Shown one piece after another: positions 8,107 through 16,700 of a stretch of 64,000 nt of DNA. The position numbers were made by a program, and so were the translations under genes. The stretch's first letter is position 1, and each line of letters opens with the position of its first letter. Below the pieces are notes generated by a model that was not told the origin of the DNA, did not search any database, and saw nothing but the letters and a program-made list of their open reading frames with translations. Origin of the DNA: SELP01 sp035969385 (GTDB taxonomy: Bacteria; Pseudomonadota; Alphaproteobacteria; Rhodobacterales; Rhodobacteraceae); NCBI RefSeq assembly GCF_035969385.1, contig NZ_JAYKKJ010000002.1:248001-312000 (forward strand), in the 5' to 3' direction.

Positions 8107-8661
8107 TTACAGCGTGATCGTGCTGTTGTTGTCCTGCGTCGGCAGGGCGGTTCCGCTGCCGTCCTGCGCACCGGTGTCCGCGGCCGGGTCGCCGTTCGAC
8201 GCGATGTTGAACGTGTTGCCCTGGTCGTCCTCGACTTGCAGTACAAGGACATAGGCCGAGGCATCAACCTGAACGTTCGGATAGATGCCGCTGACCATCA
8301 TATCGACGGCGACCGTCCCTTCGACCTTCTGGGTCTGGGTCACTTCCTTGAACACCTGTTGCAGTTGTTCCTTGTGGGTCGAGGCATGTGCGCCAAGGCC
8401 AAGCCAGCCCCAGAATCCGCTGACACCGCCGCCGATGTCATAGGACGACTTCATCTCGTTGTAGGTCTTCGAGGAGTTGAGCGAGTAGATCTCGAACGAC
8501 ATGCTTCCGTTCAGTTTCACCCAGGCCCCGGCGCCCGAAACACTGGCACCAACGCCGGAGATGGTTCCGCGCTTCTGGGTGACCTTATAGGTCGCGGCGC
8601 TGGAGCTGGACCCGGCGACGGCGATCTGGGCGTGCGGGGTGATTGCGGTCAATGCATTCAT
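8107..8661 (-). CDS. Unrecognised glycine/serine-rich beta protein, first gene of orphan pair
   Basis: The ATG at 8661 follows a good AGGAG ribosome site, whereas the longer reading frame back to 8763 has none, so the protein is 184 aa. It opens MNALTAITPHAQIAVAG without a signal peptide. It has alternating beta-type segments, a Gly/Trp-rich stretch (GGGVSGFWGWLGLGAHAS) and a short helix around KEQLQQVFKEVTQTQK. The acidic tail is rich in Asp and Asn. A Gly-rich amphipathic stretch flanked by beta strands could be membrane-active or part of an assembly, but I recognise no family. Confidence 0.7.
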   Translation of the reverse strand: MNALTAITPHAQIAVAGSSSSAATYKVTQKRGTISGVGASVSGAGAWVKLNGSMSFEIYSLNSSKTYNEMKSSYDIGGGVSGFWGWLGLGAHASTHKEQLQQVFKEVTQTQKVEGTVAVDMMVSGIYPNVQVDASAYVLVLQVEDDQGNTFNIASNGDPAADTGAQDGSGTALPTQDNNSTITL

Positions 8662-8846
8662 TTTCTTTCTCCTTGTCGAAATATGTTCTGGACCCGGCGA
8701 AACTGCCGAATGACGACAACTTGCGCCGATCCTGTGCAGCTTTCTGTGCGGATTCACACGCAATCACAGGTTGTTTTTTAACCCGTTGAATTCGGCAGAG
8801 ACTTTCCTGCCTTCCCCCCTCCGATTGACCAGTAGAAGGCGCCGAC

Positions 8847-9770
8847 TCAGGTCCCGACGTTGCCTGTCGCCTTGCGTTGCCGCGACCGTTCCAGCCCAAG
8901 TTGCCGCTCGCGCCAGATGATCAGGACCCCCGCCGCGATGATCAGCAGCGCCCCAAGAAGCATCACGCTGGTCGGCACCTCGTCAAAGATGAAGTAGCCG
9001 ACGCCAAGCGCCAGCAACATGGAGGTGTATTCGAATGGCGCGATCAAGGATGCGTCCGCGTAGCGATAGCCGGAGGTCAGAAGAATCTGTCCGAAGCCGC
9101 CAAGGACCCCCGCAACGATCAGAAGCCCGGCATCGAGCGGTGATGGCACAACCCACCCCCAGGGCAGGGTGATCAGCGACAGGGTCGCGGCGGTGACGGA
9201 GAACCAGAACACGATTGCCGCAGTGCGTTCGGTCTGGACCAGCTTGCGCACAAAGACCTGCGCAAGGGCGGCAAAGACCGCGCCCCCAAGGACGACAACC
9301 GCGCCCAGCGTTTCCGACACGTCGATGGCCGCCGCATTGATCGACAATCGCGGGGACAGGACAATCAGCACGCCGACCAACCCGATGGCCACCGCCGTCA
9401 GACGGAACGCCCGGACGTTTTCACCGAGAAACATCGCGGCGAAGATGACCACAAGCAGCGGCGCGGCATAGCCGATCGCCGTAACCTCGGGCAGGGGCAG
9501 CAGCCCAAGCCCCGCAAATCCCAACCCCATGGCGGAGGTGCCGACCACACCGCGCCAGACATGGCCCATAGGATTGGCCGTGCGCAGGCCGGTCGACAGC
9601 TCGTGCCGCCACATCAGCCAGACAACGATGACGGGGATCGCAAAGAAGGACCGGAAAAAGACCGCCTCACCCGGCGGAATCCGCGGCGCGGTGGTCTTGA
9701 TCAACGAAGCCATGCCCACGAAAACGCAGACCGACAGGATTTTCAAAAGGATGCCGCGCAAGGGGTGCAT
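8847..9770 (-). CDS. EamA/DMT-family permease
   Basis: This 307-aa inner-membrane protein has two EamA repeats and about ten hydrophobic helices. Examples are the PPGEAVFFRSFFAIPVIVVW segment near the N-terminus and the second repeat ending in FEYTSMLLALGVGYFIFDE. It ends in a basic cytoplasmic tail. Drug/metabolite transporters export amino acids, metabolites or drugs, and the substrate here cannot be deduced. It stands alone on the minus strand, with the orphan pair downstream. Confidence 0.9.
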   Translation of the reverse strand: MHPLRGILLKILSVCVFVGMASLIKTTAPRIPPGEAVFFRSFFAIPVIVVWLMWRHELSTGLRTANPMGHVWRGVVGTSAMGLGFAGLGLLPLPEVTAIGYAAPLLVVIFAAMFLGENVRAFRLTAVAIGLVGVLIVLSPRLSINAAAIDVSETLGAVVVLGGAVFAALAQVFVRKLVQTERTAAIVFWFSVTAATLSLITLPWGWVVPSPLDAGLLIVAGVLGGFGQILLTSGYRYADASLIAPFEYTSMLLALGVGYFIFDEVPTSVMLLGALLIIAAGVLIIWRERQLGLERSRQRKATGNVGT

Positions 9771-9840
9771 GGGGCCCTCGGGTCAGGAATACCCCATCGC
9801 TATACCGGTCCGGCGCCGACGGAAAGAGAGAAGCTCTGCC

Positions 9841-10029
9841 CTAGGCCGTCTGTCCACGCTCGATCCGAAGGAATTCCTTCACCTGACGCGCGGAGCGTTC
9901 GGCCCTTGGCTTCTGCTGAAGCGTGCGGCTCGCCGCGCTTGGGGCGGACTCCCGTTCCATCCGGACATATTCCCGCAGGCGCGGTCCGTCCTGTAGGTCG
10001 CGATGCTTGTCGATGATATGGCGTTCCAT
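9841..10029 (-). CDS. Small highly charged protein, hypothetical
   Basis: This is a 62-aa basic protein (opening MERHIIDKHRDLQDGPRLRE). The start at 10029 is preceded by an excellent ribosome site, GGAGGAGG, at suitable spacing, which is the main evidence that it is real. There is no membrane segment, signal peptide or recognised domain. It lies between queG and the EamA permease, 54 bp after the queG stop on the same strand. Confidence 0.45.
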   Translation of the reverse strand: MERHIIDKHRDLQDGPRLREYVRMERESAPSAASRTLQQKPRAERSARQVKEFLRIERGQTA

Positions 10030-10083
10030 GGTCCATCCTCCTCCGACTGGACCTGTATCCTAGCACGGCCTCGCGCGATTTTC

Positions 10084-11118
10084 CTAATCCTGAAGGTCGG
10101 ACAGGCGGGCAAGCGCCCATTCGGCCGCGTCAACCACCGTCGCATCCGTGTCTGACAGAAGTGGAAAAACAGTCTCTGACAAGGCCGGATCGCCGGAATT
10201 TCCAATCGCGTAAAGGACATTTCGGACAAAGCGGTTGCGCCCGATCCGTTTCATTGGACTGCCCGAGAATTTCTCTCGAAACCCGGCATCATCTAACGCG
10301 GCAAGCTCCGCCAGCTTGGGCTCCAACAGGTCCTCGCGCCCGGCATAGCGCATCTCACTCGCCGCCGCCGCGAACTTGTTCCACGGACAAATCGCAAGGC
10401 AATCATCGCAGCCGTAGATGCGGTTGCCCATCAAGGGCCGCAGCTCCTCTGCCACGGGGCCGTGATGTTCGATGGTGAGGTAGGAAATGCAGCGCCGCGC
10501 GTCGATCTGCCGGGGGGCTGGAAAGGCGCGGGTCGGGCAGATGTCCAGACAGGCGGTGCAACTGCCGCAGTGATCCCTTTCAGGGGCATCCGGCTCGATC
10601 TCCAGCGTGGTGAAGATCGCGCCCAAAAAGAACCAACTGCCCAGATCGCGCGACACAAGGTTGGTATGCTTGCCTTGCCAGCCAAGTCCCGCCGCCTCGG
10701 CCAGCGGCTTTTCCATTACCGGGGCGGTATCGACGAAAACCTTGATCTCATGCCCCGGTGCCTGCTCCAGCAGCCAGCGCCCGACCCGTTTCAGCCGCTT
10801 TTTGACGATATCGTGGTAGTCCCGGTTCTGGGCATAAACGGAAATCGCCGCCCGGTCGGGCCGGTCAAGGATCTCCAGCGGGTCATGGTCGGGGGTGTAG
10901 GGTTCGGCCAACATGATCACCGATCGCGCCTCGGGCCACAGCGCGGAAGGATTGCCGCGCCAGTGCATCCGTTCGGCCATCCAGCCCATCTGCCCATGCC
11001 GGCCCTTGTCGACAAAGTCCTGCAAGCGCCCGGCGATCTGCGGAACGGAATCGGGCCGGCAAATTCCCATTGCGGCAAACCCGGCCTCTCGGGCGTAGTC
11101 CTGAAGACGTGCTTTCAT
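10084..11118 (-). CDS. queG: Epoxyqueuosine reductase
   Basis: This enzyme catalyses the last step of queuosine synthesis, reducing epoxyqueuosine to queuosine in tRNA with cobalamin and two 4Fe-4S clusters. Cluster motifs CGSCTACLDICPTRAF and CDDCLAICPWNKF are intact, and the C-terminal HEAT-like repeat (NVLYAIGNSGD ...) is present. I chose the ATG at 11118 (344 aa, MKARLQDYAREAGF) over an upstream TTG at 11154, which would add 12 unconserved-looking residues. The gene precedes the small gene at 9841-10029 on the same strand. Confidence 0.95.
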   Translation of the reverse strand: MKARLQDYAREAGFAAMGICRPDSVPQIAGRLQDFVDKGRHGQMGWMAERMHWRGNPSALWPEARSVIMLAEPYTPDHDPLEILDRPDRAAISVYAQNRDYHDIVKKRLKRVGRWLLEQAPGHEIKVFVDTAPVMEKPLAEAAGLGWQGKHTNLVSRDLGSWFFLGAIFTTLEIEPDAPERDHCGSCTACLDICPTRAFPAPRQIDARRCISYLTIEHHGPVAEELRPLMGNRIYGCDDCLAICPWNKFAAAASEMRYAGREDLLEPKLAELAALDDAGFREKFSGSPMKRIGRNRFVRNVLYAIGNSGDPALSETVFPLLSDTDATVVDAAEWALARLSDLQD

Positions 11119-11172
11119 GGCGCCAGAAGACAGCAGACCGGCATCCTGTTGCAAGGTGCGACCCGGTCGCGC

Positions 11173-11838
11173 CTAGAAATCAAGGTCGGCGTAATGCGCG
11201 GGCTGGGGAAAGCCGGGGATCTGGTCGGCGAGAATTCCGCGGAACGCGGGGCGCGATTTGATCTTGGCATACCAATCCTTGACCACCTCGGACCGGTTCC
11301 AGTCCACGTCCGAGATATAGTCGAGGCAGCTCAGATGCGCGGCGGCTGCGAAATCCGCCAGTGTCATACTGTCCCCGGCCAGCCAGCGGCGCTTTTCCAG
11401 CAGCCAGTGCATATAGTCCAGGTGGAACTTGATCGCCTTGGCCCCGGATTTGACATTGGCACTGTCAGGATAACCAGTGCCCATCACCTTGCGGAACACC
11501 CGTTCGCCGACCAGCTTGGATGTCACCTCGGCGTTGAACTTGTCATCGAACCAGGCGCACAACCGGCGCACCTCATAGCGGCCTTCGGCATCGCGGGGCA
11601 TCAGCGGCGGGGTCGGGACCGTCTCTTCGAAGAACTCGCAGATCGCCTGACTTTCCGACATCGTTTGGTTGCCGTGCCGCAGAACCGGCACCTTGCCCGC
11701 CGGGTTACGACGCATGAATTCCGGCGACTGGTCCCAATACCGCTCCTCAACCAGCTCGACCTCGACCTTCTTCTCGGCAAGAGTCAGGCGCACTTTGCGG
11801 GAAAAGGGAGAAAGCGGGTAATGGTAAAGGCGGTTCAT
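11173..11838 (-). CDS. Glutathione S-transferase family protein
   Basis: This 221-aa soluble protein has an N-terminal thioredoxin-like domain: YHYPLSPFSRKVRLTLAEK with the Ser/Cys active-site region, and NPAGKVPVLRHGNQTMSES for glutathione binding. An all-helical C-terminal domain follows. The ATG at 11838 (MNRLYHYPLSPFSR) is preferred to an upstream GTG at 11871. It lies 55 bp upstream of queG on the same strand. The substrate is unknown. Confidence 0.92.
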   Translation of the reverse strand: MNRLYHYPLSPFSRKVRLTLAEKKVEVELVEERYWDQSPEFMRRNPAGKVPVLRHGNQTMSESQAICEFFEETVPTPPLMPRDAEGRYEVRRLCAWFDDKFNAEVTSKLVGERVFRKVMGTGYPDSANVKSGAKAIKFHLDYMHWLLEKRRWLAGDSMTLADFAAAAHLSCLDYISDVDWNRSEVVKDWYAKIKSRPAFRGILADQIPGFPQPAHYADLDF

Positions 11839-11896
11839 TATTGTCTGGTCCAATGCGCGGCTGTGCGACACTCAATGCCGCAAGGGTGCAGGCGGA

Positions 11897-12655
11897 TCAA
11901 TCCCTGCCTTGTCGATCAAAGCAATCTGCGCGGCCATCCACCCGTATCGTCTCGGCCCCGTCCATGATCGAGGCCGTGCGGCTGCGGACGAAACTGCTGG
12001 GGTTCGAGGCGGACCGGCCTTTGGGATCGGGAAGGATCGCGGCAAGCCGGGCGGCTTGCGTCGGTGACAGCGCGTCGGCATCGACGCCGAAGTAATGCTG
12101 CGCCGCCGCCTGTACGCCAAAAACGCCCTCGTCGAACTCTGCGACGTTCAGATAGACCTCGATGATCCGCTCCTTGCTCCAGACCGCCTCGACCACCGGC
12201 GTCAGCATCGCTTCGAGCGATTTTCGAACCCAGCTGCGGCCATGCCAAAGATAGACGTTCTTCACCACTTGCTGTGAAATAGTGGAGGCGCCCCTGTTGC
12301 CCCCACTTTCCATGGCGGCGCGAATGGCGTTCAGGTCCAGCCCCCAATGCAGGCAGAAATTCGCGTCCTCCGCCGCAACGACAGAGCGGGCCATGACCGG
12401 CGCAATATCTTCCAGATCGCGCCAGTCTTGTTCGACCCCACCCAGACGCCGGGATTCGGCGAATATATAGGGGGTCGTCGGCGGGTTGAGGATTGCGAAC
12501 AGCACCACCATGACCGCAACAAACGCCACGGCCAGAAGAACCGCCCGCACGACCCAGCGGCGTAGTCGCTGCCGCAGGGTCCGGTGGGGCGGGGCCTCTG
12601 TCTTTCGGGTTCGCCGTTTCTTGCTGCCCGGCGTCTTGCTGCTCTGTCTTGCCAT
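11897..12655 (-). CDS. mtgA: Monofunctional biosynthetic peptidoglycan transglycosylase
   Basis: This 252-aa GT51 glycosyltransferase polymerises lipid II without a transpeptidase domain. A basic cytoplasmic tail is followed by one membrane anchor (residues about 33-55). The catalytic domain has VVAAEDANFCLHWGLD (catalytic Glu), GASTISQQVVKNVYL and EVYLNVAEFDEGVFGVQAAA. It is predicted inner-membrane with the catalytic domain in the periplasm. It is close to the GST gene on the same strand. Confidence 0.95.
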   Translation of the reverse strand: MARQSSKTPGSKKRRTRKTEAPPHRTLRQRLRRWVVRAVLLAVAFVAVMVVLFAILNPPTTPYIFAESRRLGGVEQDWRDLEDIAPVMARSVVAAEDANFCLHWGLDLNAIRAAMESGGNRGASTISQQVVKNVYLWHGRSWVRKSLEAMLTPVVEAVWSKERIIEVYLNVAEFDEGVFGVQAAAQHYFGVDADALSPTQAARLAAILPDPKGRSASNPSSFVRSRTASIMDGAETIRVDGRADCFDRQGRD

Positions 12656-12696
12656 GGGACAGCTATAAAGGTCGGGCGGCGCCCTGAAAAGCGGCT

Positions 12697-13617
12697 CTAG
12701 GCGACAAGGGCGAGCGCCTCATATCCCCGAATGACCGGGCGCGCGGTCTGTCCCCGGCGCCCCTTGTCCTGAATCAGGCCGGGATAGCGGGTCTCGACCT
12801 CGGCCTGGACGGTTGGATCATACAGGGCAAAGTCCCCGCCGGGATCAAAGCTTTCGGTCAGCGCGCCCTCGGACCAGATCAGGTGATGACCGTCCAGAAG
12901 CAGGTGGATGTATTCCACCGCTCGCCGCCGGTCGACATGCACCTGATCGTGGACACCGACCAGATGCTTCGCCGCGACAAGAACCTCGTCCTGGCCATAG
13001 AAAAGTTCTGCCCGCCAGCCGTCGATCAATACCCGGTGTTGGGGGCTGACGATCAGATCGCGGTCGTTCCCGATGACACCCTTGCCGATGCGGATCGGGG
13101 CATGATCTCCGTTTCCGTCGGCGTGACGGCGGCTGATCCACAGGATCGGCTGTGGCCCGGTATCGCGGGTGAGGACAAGGTCACCTTCGTTCAGGGTTTC
13201 GATCGGTTTCGGGCCGTGCGGGGTGTCGATCAGGGTTCCGGGTGTGAAACAGGCCGGGCCAAGGTCACTGACTGGCATCTGGGTGTTGGGGCTAACCCAG
13301 GTGGTGCTCAGAAGGACGGACCCGTTTTCCAGGATTGTGCCATCCTTTGGCGTAAAGACACGCTGTCCGTTCGCCAGATAAAAAGTAACGCCGCTAATGG
13401 TTACGACGGCCCCACTGGGAAGCTCGACCGTTACCGTGTCACCATTATAGGTGCCGGTGATGTCAACTCCATTGATCGTGTCATTGCCAGCAGTCCCGAC
13501 ATCTCCGTCATCGTCCTGATCGGTCAGGGTCATCACGGTGAAATTGAGAACCGTCCCAGACGGCGGAGGCGAATAGGGATCAATAAAGAAGAACTGGTCT
13601 GTATAGGTCGTCGGCAT
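12697..13617 (-). CDS. Hint-domain (Hedgehog/intein-like) protein
   Basis: This 306-aa protein has an unassigned N-terminal region of about 130 residues and then a Hint domain starting at ACFTPGTLIDTPHGPKPIE. The leading Cys is the expected self-cleavage nucleophile, and DLVLTRDTGPQPILWI and ISPQ/VSPQHRVLIDG-type motifs follow. The N-terminal region contains Asp-rich DQDDDGDVGTAGNDTINGVD, reminiscent of calcium-binding repeats. Proteins of this build are common and often multicopy in Rhodobacteraceae. They are thought to be secreted and self-processing, but the role is not established. Confidence 0.85.
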   Translation of the reverse strand: MPTTYTDQFFFIDPYSPPPSGTVLNFTVMTLTDQDDDGDVGTAGNDTINGVDITGTYNGDTVTVELPSGAVVTISGVTFYLANGQRVFTPKDGTILENGSVLLSTTWVSPNTQMPVSDLGPACFTPGTLIDTPHGPKPIETLNEGDLVLTRDTGPQPILWISRRHADGNGDHAPIRIGKGVIGNDRDLIVSPQHRVLIDGWRAELFYGQDEVLVAAKHLVGVHDQVHVDRRRAVEYIHLLLDGHHLIWSEGALTESFDPGGDFALYDPTVQAEVETRYPGLIQDKGRRGQTARPVIRGYEALALVA

Positions 13618-13691
13618 TGTTAAAGTCCCGAACTGCTCACTTGGAAACAGTTCGAAAAATGCACGTCGATTTGGGTTAAATTTTGAAACAA

Positions 13692-13719
13692 ACCCCGGGA
13701 ACCGTGTCGGCCCCGGGGT
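13692..13719 (-). terminator. Intrinsic terminator after gltB
   Basis: An 8-bp stem (13692-13699 with 13712-13719, core CCCCGGG/CCCGGGG) with a 12-base loop is followed in the minus direction by TTTGTTTC. A T-run on the plus side makes it possibly bidirectional, but only gltB reads into it. Confidence 0.7.
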
Positions 13720-13774
13720 CTTTTTGTGGCGTATCTGTCAACAATACGGCAGGTTGGCCGTGGATTGGAAACAG

Positions 13775-16700
13775 TTACTCCGCAGGGATTGCCGCATCTT
13801 CGATCGAGAGCGGCTGCGGCAGGTGGACCAACATTTCCTTCGGGCAGACCTGAAGGAAATTGCCTTTTTCCATGTCCCAATGCTGCAGGATATCCGCGGC
13901 CTTGCGGCTTCCGGTCTCGGCAAGGTGCCGTTCGATCAGCCCTTTCAGCTCGGCTTCCCAATGGGCGACCGTGACGGGGCAGGTGACAAGGCTTTCCATG
14001 TTGATCAGCGGCGCAGAGGTGCCGTTCGGATCATAGAGGTAGGCCATGCCGCCGGTCATCCCGGCGCCAAAGTTGGCCCCGATCGCCCCGAGGATCACCG
14101 CGACACCGCCGGTCATGTATTCGCACCCGTTCGATCCGCAGCCCTCGACCACGACCTTCGCGCCAGAGTTCCGCACGGCAAACCGTTCACCCGCGCGACC
14201 GGCGGCGAACAGATAGCCATCGGTGGCCCCATAGAGAACCGTGTTGCCGACGATCGTATTCTCGGCAGCAACCAGCGGGCTGGCCATCGGCGGACGCACC
14301 ACGATGGTCGCGCCCGACAGGCCCTTGCCGACATAGTCGTTGGCGTCGCCTGACACTTCGATCTTCAGGCCCGGCGCGCCAAAGGCGCCCAGTGACTGGC
14401 CGGCAGACCCCTTGAGCTTGACCGTCAGGTGATCGGGCTGCAGCGCGTTGCGCATCCCGAAGTTCTTGACGATATGGCTCGACGTGCGGGTGCCGATGGT
14501 CCGCAGCGTGTTCTGCACCGCGTATTCCAGCTGCATCTTTTCACCCTCTTCAAGGAAGCGGGCGGCGTCCTGCACGATCTGCGCATCCAGCGTATCGGGC
14601 ACAACATTGCGCGGCTTGGACCGGTCATAGACGATGTCGCGGGCGCCATCGACAGTGATCAGAAGCGGGTTCAGGTCCAGATCGTCCAGATGGTCCGACC
14701 CACGGCTGACCTGGGTCAGAAGGTCGGCCCGGCCGATCACGTCATCCAGCGACCGCGCGCCGATTTCCGCAAGGATCTCGCGCACCTCGGTGGCGTAGAA
14801 GGTGATCAGATTAACGACCTTGTCCGCGTTGCCGGTGAACTTGGCCCGCAGGCGTTCATCCTGCGTGCAAACGCCGACGGGGCAGGTGTTCGACTGGCAC
14901 TGACGCACCATGATACAGCCCATGGCGATCAGGGCGGCGGTGCCGATCCCGTATTCCTCGGCCCCCATCATCGCGGCCATGACAATGTCACGCCCGGTCC
15001 GCAGGCCGCCATCGGTCCGCAGGGTGATCCGGTCACGCAGGTTGTTCATCGCCAGAACCTGATGCGCCTCGGTCAGGCCCATTTCCCACGGCAGACCCGC
15101 GTACTTGATCGAGGTCGCGGGCGAGGCCCCGGTGCCACCGTTATGGCCCGAGATCAGGATGATGTCGGCCTTGGCCTTGGCCACACCGGCGGCAATCGTG
15201 CCGACGCCGCTGGAGGCCACCAGTTTCACCGTCACCTTGCAGCGCGGGTTGATCTGCTTGAGGTCATAGATCAGCTGCGCAAGGTCTTCGATCGAATAGA
15301 TGTCGTGGTGCGGCGGCGGCGAGATCAGCGTCACGCCGGGCGTCGAATGCCGCAGCCGGGCGATCAGCTTGGTCACCTTCATGCCGGGCAGCTGGCCGCC
15401 TTCGCCGGGCTTGGCACCCTGCGCGACCTTGATCTCCAGTTCTTCGCACTGGTTCAGGTATTCGGCGGTGACACCGAAGCGGCCCGAGGCCACCTGCTTG
15501 ATCTTGGCCGACGGGTTGTCGCCGTTCGGTTCCGGCACGAAGTGCGCCGGGTCTTCGCCACCTTCGCCACTGTCGGATTTCGCGCCGATCCGGTTCATCG
15601 CAACGTTCAGGGTCTTGTGCGCCTCGGGCGACAGGGCGCCCAGCGACATGCCCGGCGTCACGAACCGTTTGCGGATCGAGGTGATGCTTTCCACCTCTTC
15701 AATCGGAACCGGCTTGCCCAGCGGCTTGATCGCCAGAAGGTCGCGCAAGTGGATCGGCGGGTTTGCTTGCATCGCGCCCGAATACTGCTTCCACAGTTCA
15801 TAGGACGCGCGGTCGCAGGCCGACTGCAACAGGTGCATGGTCTGCGCTTCCCAGGCGTGCTTTTCGCCGGACCGGCGGGCCTTGTAGAAGCCGCCGATGG
15901 GCAGGACGGTGCCGCCCTGCGCCCAGCCACGGGCATGCACCTCTTCCAGCTTGCGCTGAATGCCGTGCAGGCCGATGCCGGAAATCCGGCTGTGCATTCC
16001 AGGGAAATATTCGGCACACAGCGCGCGGGACAGGCCCACCGCTTCAAAGTTCAAACCGCCGCGATAGGAGGACAGGACCGAGATGCCCATCTTCGACATG
16101 ATCTTCAGAAGGCCCGCGTCGATCGCATCGCGGTAGCGGCGCATCGCGTCGGTCAGGTTGCCTTCGATCAGCCCGCGTTCGATCCGGTCTGCAACCGAAT
16201 CCTGCGCCAGATAGGCGTTCACCGTGGTCGCGCCACAGCCGATCAGCACCGCAAAGTAATGTGGGTCGATGCATTCGGCCGACCGCACGTTGACCGAACA
16301 GAAAGTACGAAGGCCCTTCTTGGTCAGCCCGCTGTGAACGGCGCTGGTGGCAAGGATCATCGGCATCGCGATCTTGTCAGCCGACTGATGTTCATCGGTC
16401 AGGACAAGGTGCCCGGCGCCAGACCGTACGGCATCTTCCGCCTCGGACCGGACCCGTTCCAGACCGCGCTGCAGCGCGTCCTGATCCTCGCCCGCCGGGA
16501 AGGTGCAGTCGATGAAGACCACGCTGTCGCCGAACTGCTTTACCATCTGGGTGAATTCGGCATTGGCGATGAACGGGCTTTCCAGAACTAGGATTTCAGT
16601 CTGGGAACTATCTTCGTCCAGCACGTTCTTCAGGTTGCCGAACCGGGTCTTGAGGCTCATCACCCGGCTTTCACGAAGCGAGTCAATGGGCGGGTTGGTC

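Noticed and set aside
11119..11154. TTG start giving a longer QueG
   Set aside because: The ATG at 11118 gives a typical N-terminus, and the TTG adds residues not expected in the family.
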